Assembly (NCBI RefSeq): GCF_025060755.1
Contig: NZ_JANYUY010000008.1
Span: forward strand, 62,001-126,000
Direction of reading: 5' to 3'
Length of the DNA stretch: 64,000 nucleotides
Source: Paenibacillus doosanensis
GTDB taxonomy: Bacteria; Bacillota; Bacilli; Paenibacillales; NBRC-103111
Below the pieces are notes generated by a model. The model was not told the DNA's origin and did not search any database. It worked only from the letters and a program-made list of their open reading frames with translations. The translations under genes were made by a program, and so were the position numbers. Every line of letters begins with the position of its first letter. Position 1 is the first letter of the stretch. This document shows, piece by piece, positions 35,510 through 44,589 of this stretch.

Positions 35510-36502
35510 TTATTTTTTGAATGAGAAGCAGTTTGCCGGGTTGCTTATAAAAAATTTATTAATCAGCTTCTGCCCGTCAAAGCCCGCACGATTCGCTTCA
35601 TCTATAAAACGCGGCACCCATTTGGCTATAATGTACTCCAAGCCGAGGCCGTGATCGTAATGCTTGTAATACGTTTTCCGGGCGGTGTCTCCGCTGATCA
35701 GTATTTGATCCTCGTGGCCTTTGCGGACAAGCTCCAAGATCAGCGCAATCCGCGTGCTCTCCGGCGCATATTTGATTTTGCCGATGCCGTCGAAGCTCAT
35801 ATAAGCGCCGGTCGCCGCAATCTGCGCATGATAATACGGATCGGGATTGCGGTCCATATGCCCGAGGCTCAAGTAAGTCAAATCGACGCCTTCGCTCTTC
35901 AGCAGCTCGATTTGCTCCAGCGCCATCGTCCCGACTTCCGTATGGGAATGGATCGGGGCTTTCGTCTCGTGATGGGCGCGGGCGACGGCGCGCAGCGTCT
36001 TCTCCTCCAGCGGCGTGATGCGGTTGTACCCTGTGCCGAATTTCACCTGACCGGCTTTGAACGGCGAGCCCTCGAGCCCTTCTTCCACTTCGCGGATGAC
36101 GAAGTCCGCCAGCTCATTGATGCTCTTCGCTTCGATCCACTGCGTATACGTCGCATAGTCGCCGGTGAGCGGCTTCAGCTCCTCCTTGATTTGCGCGTCC
36201 CACAGGAAACTCTTGTTGAAACCGGCCGTGCCGACGATGCGGATGCCGGTCTCAAGAGCAATTTCCTGCACCGCCTGAACGTCGCGCCCGTAATCGACCG
36301 CCGTCGCATCGACGATCGCGCGGCCGCCGTGCCGTTTGAAATCGAGAACGTCCAGCTTGGATTTCTCCTTATCGTCGAGCAGCAGATCGTCTTCTCCCCG
36401 CTCCTGCCAGAAGGCCGGACGGCATACGATATGCTCATGAGAATAGGTGAAGCCGAGTTCTTCCTTGCGGATATCTCCATGTAAAGTACGTATAAAGCTC
36501 AT
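35510..36502 (-). CDS. Phosphotriesterase-like lactonase
   Basis: 330 residues, phosphotriesterase-related (COG1735) TIM barrel. All metal ligands are seen: His22 and His24 (SHEH), carboxylated Lys154 (VKFGTGYN), His187 and His215 (SLGHMDRNP), and Asp272 (ISGDTA). Characterised PTS-linked members hydrolyse phosphorylated aldonolactones rather than phosphotriesters, so a sugar-lactone-phosphate substrate is likely here. GTGGAGGAG precedes ATG 36502. It lies 13 bases upstream of the creatininase gene. Confidence 0.88.
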   Translation of the reverse strand: MSFIRTLHGDIRKEELGFTYSHEHIVCRPAFWQERGEDDLLLDDKEKSKLDVLDFKRHGGRAIVDATAVDYGRDVQAVQEIALETGIRIVGTAGFNKSFLWDAQIKEELKPLTGDYATYTQWIEAKSINELADFVIREVEEGLEGSPFKAGQVKFGTGYNRITPLEEKTLRAVARAHHETKAPIHSHTEVGTMALEQIELLKSEGVDLTYLSLGHMDRNPDPYYHAQIAATGAYMSFDGIGKIKYAPESTRIALILELVRKGHEDQILISGDTARKTYYKHYDHGLGLEYIIAKWVPRFIDEANRAGFDGQKLINKFFISNPANCFSFKK

Positions 36503-36699
36503 AAGGTTTCTCCTCCACTCTCTATTTAAGTATGAACGCCGGCAGCGACAGGAAGATCGAATGGATACCGGTGAACAAGCAGACTCTGGTAAGCCAAAAC
36601 AGTCTGTAGAAGCGGCAGCGTTCGCCTTTATCCCCGGAGTTCAACCGTCTTGCGAATTAACGATTCAAGAAACCCGGGGACAAAAGCGATTGTTTCCCG

Positions 36700-37995
36700 T
36701 TAAAAGAACAGCTTCGCCAGGAAATGCAGCACCGGCCCGATGATGAACATATCGGAATCCGCCGCCCACATGGCCGTATCCGGCACCGTCGAAGCGATAA
36801 AGAAGCGGACCATCAAAAATTGTCCCCATGCGACAATGGTCGATGTAATAAAGCCGCCGATCACGGCACCGCGCACGCCGCCCGTCGAGTTGCCGAACAC
36901 GCCGGCCGTAGCCCCGTGGAAGAACAAGACGATCATCGTCGGCACGAAGATGTAGGAAACCGTGTTGCCCAGTACAAGCAGCCAGATGATGGCACCGCCG
37001 AAAGCTCCCAGGAAGCCGAGAACGACCGCATTCGGAGCGTAAGGATACACTACCGGCGCATCGAGAGCCGGCTTGGCTCCGGGCACGAGCTTGGTTGCAA
37101 TCCCGTTGAAGGCCGGCACCAGCTCGCCGACGAACATCCGGACGCCCATCAGCACGATGGCGATACCGCCTGCGAATGTAAACGATTGGATAATGGAATA
37201 AATAATAAAGTTCTGGTCGCCCGATTGCTTGATCAATTCCTCGGCGGCCGGCGTTCCTTTGGTCGATAAGATGACAGCCCCGATCAGGAACAAAATCCCC
37301 ATGCTGAGCGCAGTAATTACGTTGGAATCGCGAAGAAACTCGAAGCCCTTCGGCACTTTAATTTTCTCGGAATCATTGTTTTTATTGCCCAGCAGCTTGC
37401 CGAATAACGCCGCCAGCAAAGCAACCGAAGCCGACGTATGACCGAGGGCGATATTGTCGTTGCCGGTAATTTTGCGCAGAAACGGCTGAACGAGCGCGGG
37501 CTGGAACGTCCAGTACAAGCCGAGCACGACGGCAAGCATCAACACAAGCTTCCAGATCGCGACGCCGCCGGCGGCATGCACGATAACCCCGGCAAAAATC
37601 GTCGATGTCCAAAACATCATATGTCCTGTCAAATAAATGAATTTAAACCGGGTGAAGCGGGCCAGCGCCACGTTAATCAAAAAGCCGACGAGCATGGCCA
37701 GAGTGACGGCGCTGCCGAACTTGCCGTTAAACGCATCCTGCCCCATAAAAGTGCCGAGCGAGCCGCTCTCCAGACCGAAGACTTCCTTCCACATCGGCTC
37801 GAACACGTTCAAGGCTTTGACGATAACATCGGAACCCGCGCCGATGACGAGGAACCCGATGATCGCCTTAAAGGTGCCGCTGACGAGCTGGCTCGTGGAC
37901 TTCTTCTGAAGCAGAAGACCTACCAGAACGATAAAGCCGAGCAGAATGGCCGGTGTTCCGAAAATATTGGTGGCGATCCAAAAAAGCACGTCCAT
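36700..37995 (-). CDS. PTS EIIC permease, ascorbate (UlaA/SgaT) type
   Basis: 431 residues, about eleven membrane helices. It has the UlaA-like FIYLTGHMMFWTSTIFAGVI and GGVRGAVIGGFITSTIVAWGQF segments. UlaA-type EIIC proteins import and phosphorylate L-ascorbate or related lactones, consistent with the adjacent lactonase. GGGAGAGG precedes ATG 37995. A 197-base gap separates it from the lactonase gene downstream. Confidence 0.9.
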   Translation of the reverse strand: MDVLFWIATNIFGTPAILLGFIVLVGLLLQKKSTSQLVSGTFKAIIGFLVIGAGSDVIVKALNVFEPMWKEVFGLESGSLGTFMGQDAFNGKFGSAVTLAMLVGFLINVALARFTRFKFIYLTGHMMFWTSTIFAGVIVHAAGGVAIWKLVLMLAVVLGLYWTFQPALVQPFLRKITGNDNIALGHTSASVALLAALFGKLLGNKNNDSEKIKVPKGFEFLRDSNVITALSMGILFLIGAVILSTKGTPAAEELIKQSGDQNFIIYSIIQSFTFAGGIAIVLMGVRMFVGELVPAFNGIATKLVPGAKPALDAPVVYPYAPNAVVLGFLGAFGGAIIWLLVLGNTVSYIFVPTMIVLFFHGATAGVFGNSTGGVRGAVIGGFITSTIVAWGQFLMVRFFIASTVPDTAMWAADSDMFIIGPVLHFLAKLFF

Positions 37996-38021
37996 AAAGC
38001 CCTCTCCCTTCTAAAAGTGAA

Positions 38022-38285
38022 TTACATTACTTCTTCCAATTTTTGTTTAATTTCATTGTTGTCGAAATAGTTGTTGACGATCACGATTTTGGCCGCATGT
38101 CCTTGCAGACTTTGTGCCAGCTCGTTGCTGGTGATGATGTAGTCGGCGGCCGTTCCGGATGCCGTAGAAACATCCGTATGCTCCACATCCGCGCTGACTC
38201 CCATGCCGCTCAGCACATTTTCCACATTCATTCGCAAAATCAGGCTTGTTCCTTGTCCCAGACCGCATACGCATAAAATTTTCAT
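38022..38285 (-). CDS. PTS EIIB, ascorbate (UlaB) type
   Basis: 87 residues. The phosphocysteine is Cys7 in CVCGLGQGTSL, with Cys5 beside it. It is the small soluble UlaB/SgaB-type EIIB that phosphorylates the sugar bound to EIIC. Its ATG overlaps the stop codon of the EIIA gene (ATGA), so the two are co-translated. It lies 26 bases before the EIIC gene. Confidence 0.9.
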   Translation of the reverse strand: MKILCVCGLGQGTSLILRMNVENVLSGMGVSADVEHTDVSTASGTAADYIITSNELAQSLQGHAAKIVIVNNYFDNNEIKQKLEEVM

Positions 38286-38725
38286 TGTTCGTTCCCCCTA
38301 ATTAGTTGTTGGATGGTTTCCACATCGGATGCTTGCTTGAATTGTTCCACGTTGTCCGGATTGCTTAGCAAGGTGGTCAGCTTGCGCAGCATGGCGATAT
38401 GCTCCGAGCTGTTGGAGCCGCCGAGCGCGAATACAAGCTGTACCGGATCGTTGGCCGAATGGCCGAATGCGACAGGCTTCTTTAACCGCAGAAGCGAGAC
38501 GGACGCTTCCTTCACCCCGTCCTCCGCACGGGCGTGCGGCAGGGCGATGCGAGGCGCGAGAACGAAGTAAGGGCCTTTGTCGCGGTAAGATTGCACCATC
38601 GCTTCGGCATAGCGCGCTTCCGCAGCCCCCGCTTCCGCCAGCAGCGCTCCCGCCAGGCGTATCGCCTCCTCCGCCGTCTCGGCTTCAACATCCAAGGCAA
38701 TCAATGACGGTTCTAAAAATTTCAT
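38282..38725 (-). CDS. PTS EIIA (mannitol/fructose-type fold)
   Basis: 147 residues of the PTS EIIA type-2 (NtrIIA-like) fold. The phosphorylated His is His64 in PRIALPHARAEDGV. It passes phosphate from HPr to the EIIB Cys. GGGGAGAG precedes ATG 38725. It is the first structural gene after the regulator (27-base gap). Confidence 0.9.
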   Translation of the reverse strand: MKFLEPSLIALDVEAETAEEAIRLAGALLAEAGAAEARYAEAMVQSYRDKGPYFVLAPRIALPHARAEDGVKEASVSLLRLKKPVAFGHSANDPVQLVFALGGSNSSEHIAMLRKLTTLLSNPDNVEQFKQASDVETIQQLIRGNEQ

Positions 38726-38752
38726 TTCTCATCTCTCCCCAATCCGGTCGCT

Positions 38753-40852
38753 TCATCGGGTGTATGGACCGGCGTGTAATAGCTGCAATATTTGTTTCTT
38801 CGTGCTGGCCTCCTTGAGCCGAGTCAGGCTCTCCTGCTCTCTCAGCAGAAGCGTCAGCTCCGACAGCGCCTTCAGATGGGATTCGCCGTCGATCGCCGCC
38901 AATACGAGAATAATCTGCACCTGATGGCGGGCTTCCTCCGAGAAAGCGACCGGCTTCGCGAGCCGCAGCAGACTGATCCCGAGCTTCTTCACCCCGTCCT
39001 GCGGCTTTGCGTGAGCGATCGCGATGCCGGGCGCGACGACGATGTAAGGGCCGAGCGCCTCGACCTTGGCGATCATCGCTTCGATATAAGCCTCGTCGAT
39101 GCGCCCGTCGCTCAGCAACGGCTCGGCGGCTTCGCGAATGGCGCTCCGCCAATCGGCCGCTTCCTTCTTCACGCGGATCATCGGCTCCGTAAGCAGATCG
39201 GTCAGAGACGGCTTGCGCGCCTCGCTGAGCCACGTCTTCCCCGCAGACAAGTAACGGTTCAGCTCCTCGGCAAGCCCCTGCTCGTTATGGACCTCGGCAT
39301 GCTTGCGGACAATATCCAGCAGCGCCTGAACCGTGCTCGCCTGCGTTCTCGACTTGAGGCCGGCGACCGTGTTGATCCGGTTCAACAGATGCTCCTTGTC
39401 CTTGTCGCTCAAAATCGGATTGACCACGAACACGGGCGCTTTGCTGCCTGGCAGCGGCACCGTCGAGAAAATAAAATCGACGCTCTCCTCATTGAACGAC
39501 TCGTATTCGCGCAGCGACAGCACCGCCGTAATATCGACGGCCGAGAACAGATGGTCCAGCTGGATCTTAAGCATCCGCGAAGCGGAGATGCCGTTGACGC
39601 AGACGATCGCCGCCCGCTTTCTTGCCGCCGGCTGCGTGTTCTCCCTGCGCAGCCAGCCGCCGAAGTGCATCGCCAAATAGCCGATTTCGTTGTCGTTGAG
39701 CTTTCGTCCGACCATCCGTTCAAACGGCGCCGCCGAACGGCGGGTGATCTCGAACACTTCCCCGTATTTGGAGCGGATATTGTCCAGCAGCGGATTTTCC
39801 AGCTCAAGACCGTACAAGATCCGATAGTACGCCGGCTTCAGATGGACGAGCAGATTGTCCTCCATTGTCTCCCGGTTCGGCAGAAATACGCAGGCATGGC
39901 GCTGAAAATCGTCGACCATCTGCTTGGCCGCTTCCCGCAGACGCTGAATGACTTCTGCGGAGCCGGTCATTTGCTCCACCCGGTTGACCCGGGCGCCGAG
40001 CAGATGCATCGTCAGGTAGCAGACTTCTTCGCCGGGAAAGGAGACGCCGAACATCCGGCCGAGTTCTTCCGCGATGCGGGCGGCGGCCGCGAATTCCGGC
40101 ATCTTGCGGAGCACGCCGCGCTCGTCTTCGTCGATCGAAATGAACCGCGCCTCCTGAATCCGCCGCGTATACAGCAGGAAGCGGGTGGTCAAATTAAAAA
40201 TCATCTCGTCGGTCAAATCTGCGCCCATCGCCATTGCGCTATCCGCAATAAGTCGGTACACCTGCTTCAGCTGCTCTTCCTTCATAGGAGGAAACAGCGC
40301 CTCGGTCAGATCGGGCTCGCCCGGCTCATGCTTGCGGTGAAACGCTCTCTCCCAGCCCGGTCCCCCGGCAATATGCCCGAAGTAACCGTTTAGCGCCTTC
40401 CGCTTGTCGCTCTCGTCTCCCTGAACGCGATAGCCCTGCTTGCGGTCGTAGGTTAGCCGGAGCTTCCAATCTTCCAGCTCCGGACGGACGATATTCAAAT
40501 CCTTGAGCACGGTTCCTCTGCTTACCTGCAGAAGGTCCGTCAGATGGTGCACGAATAGCGGCTCCTCCGCCGACAGCAGCTGAAGCGCCAGCCAGGCAAG
40601 CCTCTCTCTCGGGGATAAATAGTATGGCTGGGCACCGCCCCCTTCAGCCAGCTGCGGAATGCCGCTGCGGCTCTCGTCCGGCAAATAATAGCCGGCGGTC
40701 CTGACATATTCGACCGGCGGAAGATGAATCGCTTTCAACCATCCGTTAATTTTGTCCATATCATAATAAACGGTTCGTCTGGAGATGCCGAGCTTTTGCA
40801 TCAGCTCTTCCAGCGATACATAATCCGCTGCGTCCAGAAGCAGCGTCAGCAT
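38753..40852 (-). CDS. PRD-containing PTS transcriptional regulator (BglG/MtlR type)
   Basis: At least 699 residues. An N-terminal helix-turn-helix (GISRRTVYYDMDKIN) and a second HTH segment (QVSRGTVLKDLNIV) are followed by two PTS regulation domains with conserved His (CYLTMHLLG, IGYLAMHFGG). An EIIB-like domain has Cys in VCVNGISASRM, and a C-terminal EIIA-like domain has His in IAIAHAKPQDGV. This is the MtlR/LicR layout of an activator switched by PTS phosphorylation. The ATG at 40852 has no ribosome site. The frame is open to an AUU at 40876 preceded by AAAGGAG, which gives a more family-like N-terminus. Confidence 0.9.
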   Translation of the reverse strand: MLTLLLDAADYVSLEELMQKLGISRRTVYYDMDKINGWLKAIHLPPVEYVRTAGYYLPDESRSGIPQLAEGGGAQPYYLSPRERLAWLALQLLSAEEPLFVHHLTDLLQVSRGTVLKDLNIVRPELEDWKLRLTYDRKQGYRVQGDESDKRKALNGYFGHIAGGPGWERAFHRKHEPGEPDLTEALFPPMKEEQLKQVYRLIADSAMAMGADLTDEMIFNLTTRFLLYTRRIQEARFISIDEDERGVLRKMPEFAAAARIAEELGRMFGVSFPGEEVCYLTMHLLGARVNRVEQMTGSAEVIQRLREAAKQMVDDFQRHACVFLPNRETMEDNLLVHLKPAYYRILYGLELENPLLDNIRSKYGEVFEITRRSAAPFERMVGRKLNDNEIGYLAMHFGGWLRRENTQPAARKRAAIVCVNGISASRMLKIQLDHLFSAVDITAVLSLREYESFNEESVDFIFSTVPLPGSKAPVFVVNPILSDKDKEHLLNRINTVAGLKSRTQASTVQALLDIVRKHAEVHNEQGLAEELNRYLSAGKTWLSEARKPSLTDLLTEPMIRVKKEAADWRSAIREAAEPLLSDGRIDEAYIEAMIAKVEALGPYIVVAPGIAIAHAKPQDGVKKLGISLLRLAKPVAFSEEARHQVQIILVLAAIDGESHLKALSELTLLLREQESLTRLKEASTKKQILQLLHAGPYTR

Positions 40853-40923
40853 CCGGGTACTGCGTTCGTCCAGAATACGGCATCAACTCCTTTACCGTTT
40901 AGTGTGACGCTTTTTTCAGTTCG

Positions 40924-40929
40924 ATTATA
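40924..40929 (-). promoter_or_regulatory. Candidate -10 of the PTS operon promoter
   Basis: A perfect TATAAT on the minus strand lies about 50 bases upstream of the regulator start. No -35 hexamer lies at 16-18 bases, which would fit a promoter needing the PRD activator. This is a weak call. Confidence 0.4.
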
Positions 40930-40990
40930 CCTACAGACGGGAAAGGAAAGACAGTTCAATTTGTGGAGGTCCGTTTGTGCAAAAGTGAAC

Positions 40991-41014
40991 GCAAAATAAC
41001 CCCGCAGCGCGGGG
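40991..41014 (-). terminator. Terminator of the catabolic gene run
   Basis: On the minus strand CCCCGC-GCT-GCGGGG is followed by TTATTTTGC. It lies about 115 bases beyond the YciI-like gene and separates the catabolic genes from the PTS operon. Confidence 0.8.
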
Positions 41015-41129
41015 CTTAAGTTTCGAAGCAGTGGTAAACATTTGCCGTTTCGGGCATACTTAACATGAACATCTTCGGGAAGCCCGGCGATTCTAGAAGC
41101 CTGGCGAACAAGTTCCGTCAGACAAACTT

Positions 41130-41408
41130 CTAGCCGAGCTTGAAATGCTCGGACACCATATCCCATTCGTGAATGTCGTACGTTCTCGCCTTCTTGATCA
41201 CATACGGATCGTTCTCGGCCCAAGCCTTCACCTCGCCCAAGCTTTCGGCCTTGTAAATCACCATGCCGCCCCAGCCGTCGGCGAACCGTCCGTTGGCGAT
41301 AATGCGCCCCAGGCTGCGCTGGCGGTCCAGGTAGGCGAGATGCTCCTCCCGAAACTGCGCGCTCTTCTCCGCATCCAGCATCGGCAGCAAACAAACGAAT
41401 ATGCTCAT
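41130..41408 (-). CDS. YciI-like protein
   Basis: 92 residues, a single dimeric alpha-beta YciI/ferredoxin-like domain with the family His-Asp pair region (REEHLAYLDR, ADGWGGMVIY, ENDPYVIKKARTYDIHEWD). YciI-like proteins include muconolactone-isomerase-related and dehalogenase-like small enzymes. The ATG overlaps the preceding stop (ATGA). It is the last gene of the cluster, so it may act on a lactone or keto intermediate of the pathway (inference). Confidence 0.8.
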   Translation of the reverse strand: MSIFVCLLPMLDAEKSAQFREEHLAYLDRQRSLGRIIANGRFADGWGGMVIYKAESLGEVKAWAENDPYVIKKARTYDIHEWDMVSEHFKLG

Positions 41409-42286
41409 CGGGTTACGCCTCCTTGCTGTTTTTGCCGCAAATACATCGCCGACATATCCTGTGCGGCCAGACCGGTATCCGCCGCTTCGGACAGCAGCTG
41501 CAGCACATGCCGTCCGAGCGGAATGTCCATGCTCCGTCCCGACGCCATCTGCTGCGCCAGGCCGACGTCCTTGTGCAGCAGCTTGAGCGCGAAGCCGGGG
41601 GCGTACTCGCTGCGCGAGATGAACTGCGAATAATGGCGCTCCAGAATCCGGCTTTGCGCGAAGCTGTTGGTCAGTATCGGCACCAGCACATCGGCTTGCA
41701 CACCCATCTCTTCACCCAGCGCCAGCGCTTCGCTCGCCGCCTGCGTATGGATGCCGACCATCAGCTGGTTCAGCAGCTTGACGATCGTGCCGCTGCCCGT
41801 GCCGCCGACATGATAAATGTTGGAGCCCAGCTTCTCCAGCACCGGAAGCGCCTCCTTGAAATCTTCCTGCCGTCCGCCGACCATAATGCTCAGCGTTCCC
41901 GCCGCAGCTCCTGTCGTGCCGCCGCTGACCGGCGCATCGAGAAAGCGGACGCCTCGGGCCTCCGCCGCCTCGGCGATCGTCCGGTTCACATCGGGCGACA
42001 CCGTGCTGAAATCGATCAGCAGCGCGCCTTCTCGGGAGCTCGCGATCAAGCCGTCGCCTCCCGTGTAGACGTCCAAGACGTCCTGCGGCATCGGCAGGCA
42101 GGTCATCACAATATCCGCTTGCATGGCGGCCGAGGACAGCGAGCCGGCGACTTTCCCACCTCTCTCGCGGAACCGTTCCTCCGCTCCTTTGCTCCGGTTC
42201 AATCCGTACACTTCGTAGCCTGCCTGAACCAGGTTCGCCGCCATCGGCAGCCCCATATTGCCCAGGCCGATAAAAGCCAGCTTCAT
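41405..42286 (-). CDS. 3-hydroxyisobutyrate dehydrogenase-family oxidoreductase
   Basis: 293 residues. The Rossmann NAD(P) motif is GLGNMG at 7-12. The substrate loop DAPVSGGTTGAAAGTL and the catalytic Lys region (GTIVKLLNQL) identify the beta-hydroxyacid dehydrogenase family (GarR, 3-HIBADH, tartronate semialdehyde reductase). It reversibly oxidises a beta-hydroxyacid to a semialdehyde. AAGGAGGAG precedes ATG 42286. It overlaps the YciI-like gene by 4 bases. Confidence 0.88.
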   Translation of the reverse strand: MKLAFIGLGNMGLPMAANLVQAGYEVYGLNRSKGAEERFRERGGKVAGSLSSAAMQADIVMTCLPMPQDVLDVYTGGDGLIASSREGALLIDFSTVSPDVNRTIAEAAEARGVRFLDAPVSGGTTGAAAGTLSIMVGGRQEDFKEALPVLEKLGSNIYHVGGTGSGTIVKLLNQLMVGIHTQAASEALALGEEMGVQADVLVPILTNSFAQSRILERHYSQFISRSEYAPGFALKLLHKDVGLAQQMASGRSMDIPLGRHVLQLLSEAADTGLAAQDMSAMYLRQKQQGGVTR

Positions 42287-42347
42287 GCTCCACTCCTCCT
42301 TGTTGTGCGGCGAGAGCTCCCAGCCGGAAGCCCCGCCCGCCGGGTCC

Positions 42348-43646
42348 TTACTTGAACAACTGAATTTCCCCGTCCGCCATGCCGTCCTTAACCGCCTTCA
42401 GCCTGGAGAACGTCGCCTCGTCGTAATGGCCGAGAGAGATGCCGTCAATGCCGTAGTTGCTGAGCAGATTGACGCTCGTGCGCAGCACCTGCTCGTTCGA
42501 TTCGCCTTTATCCGTCGGCCGCACGTCGACGGCCGCAATCAAATCCTTCTCGTAGCCGATACCCCTCCTGATTTTCATCAGCTTCTCCCGCTTCGCTCTC
42601 AACTGGGCAATGTCGCCGAGCCGTTCGGCATAATCGGATTCCCGCACCGAATCGATATAATCCTTGATCGCCGAGAAGCTTAATCCGGCCATCTCCGGAT
42701 ATTTCAAATACGTGTTATAGCGGAACTCCACCTTCGGATTCGCTTCCTTCACGCGGGCGTAAATGCCCTGGAACAGCGAGGTGATGCTCTTCTGCCTGAA
42801 TTCAAGCCATTGATATAAGGACGGATTCTCCAGCAGAAAGCCCGCCGCCGTCAAATTGCCGGCATCCAGCAGCTTCTTCTCCATCAAATCCCCCAGCTCG
42901 GCCTGCTTCGCCACGTCGTACAAGCGGGACAGATCGGCCGTTATTTTCTCCCAATCGTACCCCATCTGCTGCGCCTTCGCTTTGCAGCTGTCGCAGAAGC
43001 ATCCTCCTTCCAGCGAGCCGATCAGCAGGTCCAGCTCATGATCGGTGCTCGCGCCGTCGTTCGGCACCTTCGTCCTCGCGCCTTCATGGAACAAGATGAG
43101 GCAGCTTTGAATAAAATCGATATCGTGATTTTTGGCCGTGTCGTAAAACAGCGCCAAAATATACTCCCGCACATGATCGTTGTTCGGACACAGCAGCTTT
43201 CCGATGTTGCCCACGATCTCGCCTTTTACGTTGCGCTGCATCGTATAAGGAAACTCGGACATCGCGACCTTCGCGTCAAAAATCGTATGGGATATTTCGC
43301 ATCCCGCCTTCAGGCCGTTTTTTCTGGCGCTCTCGATGAGCGTATCCAGCCAATCGGTTCCCTTCAGCCATTCCACGGAGCTGTAGATAGGCTTCAGCGG
43401 CGTATTGCGGAAGTTGTTCTCGTCCATCCGGTAATAAACCCGGCTGTCTTCCGGCAAGTAAAACTTGCGCTTCGGATTGTGCGGATAGTACAGCCCCCGC
43501 AGAGGACGCTTTTCTTTATGCATAATGCCTACCAAATACACGCTGTTGACATCGGCGTGCTCCATCAGATTGCCGACGCACGCATCGGCGCCTTCATCGT
43601 GCAAATCCCAAGGGTACAAGCTGGCGGCAATTTCTTTAATATACAT
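42348..43646 (-). CDS. Putative TIM-barrel (glycosidase-like) protein
   Basis: 432 residues with alternating helix-strand segments of a TIM barrel. It begins MYIKEIAASLYPWDLHDEG and has a CFCDSCKAKAQQMG motif seen in uncharacterised glycoside-hydrolase-like barrels. A late strand, LLSNYGIDGISLGHYD, fits the eighth beta-strand. No signal peptide is present, so it acts in the cytoplasm, probably on the imported compound. The exact family is not recognised. GGGAGGG precedes ATG 43646. Confidence 0.65.
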   Translation of the reverse strand: MYIKEIAASLYPWDLHDEGADACVGNLMEHADVNSVYLVGIMHKEKRPLRGLYYPHNPKRKFYLPEDSRVYYRMDENNFRNTPLKPIYSSVEWLKGTDWLDTLIESARKNGLKAGCEISHTIFDAKVAMSEFPYTMQRNVKGEIVGNIGKLLCPNNDHVREYILALFYDTAKNHDIDFIQSCLILFHEGARTKVPNDGASTDHELDLLIGSLEGGCFCDSCKAKAQQMGYDWEKITADLSRLYDVAKQAELGDLMEKKLLDAGNLTAAGFLLENPSLYQWLEFRQKSITSLFQGIYARVKEANPKVEFRYNTYLKYPEMAGLSFSAIKDYIDSVRESDYAERLGDIAQLRAKREKLMKIRRGIGYEKDLIAAVDVRPTDKGESNEQVLRTSVNLLSNYGIDGISLGHYDEATFSRLKAVKDGMADGEIQLFK

Positions 43647-43696
43647 GGGTTTCCCTCCCGATTACGTTGTAATTGAACGGGGCGTTCATCCGGCGG

Positions 43697-44575
43697 TCAG
43701 CCCTTCACCGAGCCGATCATGACGCCTTTGGCGAAATGCTTTTGCAAAAACGGATAGATGAATAAAATGGGCAGAACGGCCAGCATGATCGATGCCGAGC
43801 GAACCGTTTCCGACGGCGGCGAGGAATCTCCGATGGACGCCTCCATCCCCGCCGTCTTGGCGCTGTTGTCGAGCACGAGCGACTTGACGAGCACCTGCAG
43901 CGTCCACTTCTTGGAGTCGGTCAAAAACATGACGGCATTGAAGTACGTGTTCCAATGCGATACCGCAAAAAACAGCAGGAACGCGGCCAGCGCCGGTTTG
44001 GACAGCGGCAAAATGATGCGGATAAATACGCCGAGATCGGTACAGCCGTCGATTTTGGCCGATTCGATAACCTCGTGCGGCAGCGAGTCCATAAAGCTTT
44101 TGACGACGATCAGGCTCCAGGCGTTGGTCAGCGCCGGCAAAATGAGCGCCCAGTACGAATTCATAAGCCCGAGCTGCTTGACGAGCAGGAAGCTCGGGAT
44201 AATCCCTGCGCTGAACACAAGGGAGAATACGACCAGGCCGTAAATGAGCTTCCGGTGGGGAAGCCGCTTTTCCGTCAAACCGTAAGCCATCGTGAAGGTA
44301 AACAGCAAATTCAGAACCGTTCCGCAGCACGTGATGAAGACGGTGCTCTTTAAGGCGTTGATAAAGCTGTTCGACGACAATATGTAGCTGTAAGCTTCGA
44401 GCGACCATTTCTTGGGAAACCATTGGAACGAATAGGGCACGTACACGGAACGGTCCGTCAGCGACACGACCAATACGTAGAAGAAAGGAAATATGCAGCA
44501 GACCGAAATGAGCGCAAGCAGTACGTAATTGACATAATCGAATGCGGTGCTTTTTTTGCGGTGCACAAAGCTCAT
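43697..44575 (-). CDS. Carbohydrate ABC transporter permease (LplC type)
   Basis: 292 residues, six membrane helices. The EAA loop (ESAKIDGCTDLGVFIRIILPLSKPAL) binds the ATPase. It is the LplC/YtcP type of the CUT1 family common in Paenibacillus. ATG 44575 has GGAGGG 9 bases upstream. It works with the permease at 44590 and the binding protein at 45568. No ATPase gene is nearby, as usual for systems energised by a shared MsmX-type ATPase. Confidence 0.9.
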   Translation of the reverse strand: MSFVHRKKSTAFDYVNYVLLALISVCCIFPFFYVLVVSLTDRSVYVPYSFQWFPKKWSLEAYSYILSSNSFINALKSTVFITCCGTVLNLLFTFTMAYGLTEKRLPHRKLIYGLVVFSLVFSAGIIPSFLLVKQLGLMNSYWALILPALTNAWSLIVVKSFMDSLPHEVIESAKIDGCTDLGVFIRIILPLSKPALAAFLLFFAVSHWNTYFNAVMFLTDSKKWTLQVLVKSLVLDNSAKTAGMEASIGDSSPPSETVRSASIMLAVLPILFIYPFLQKHFAKGVMIGSVKG

Positions 44576-44589
44576 CTTTCGTATCCCTC

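Noticed and set aside
38792-40393. A 533-codon plus-strand frame opposite the PRD regulator
   Set aside because: Shadow of the regulator; low complexity, Arg/His/Gln-rich product with no ribosome site.
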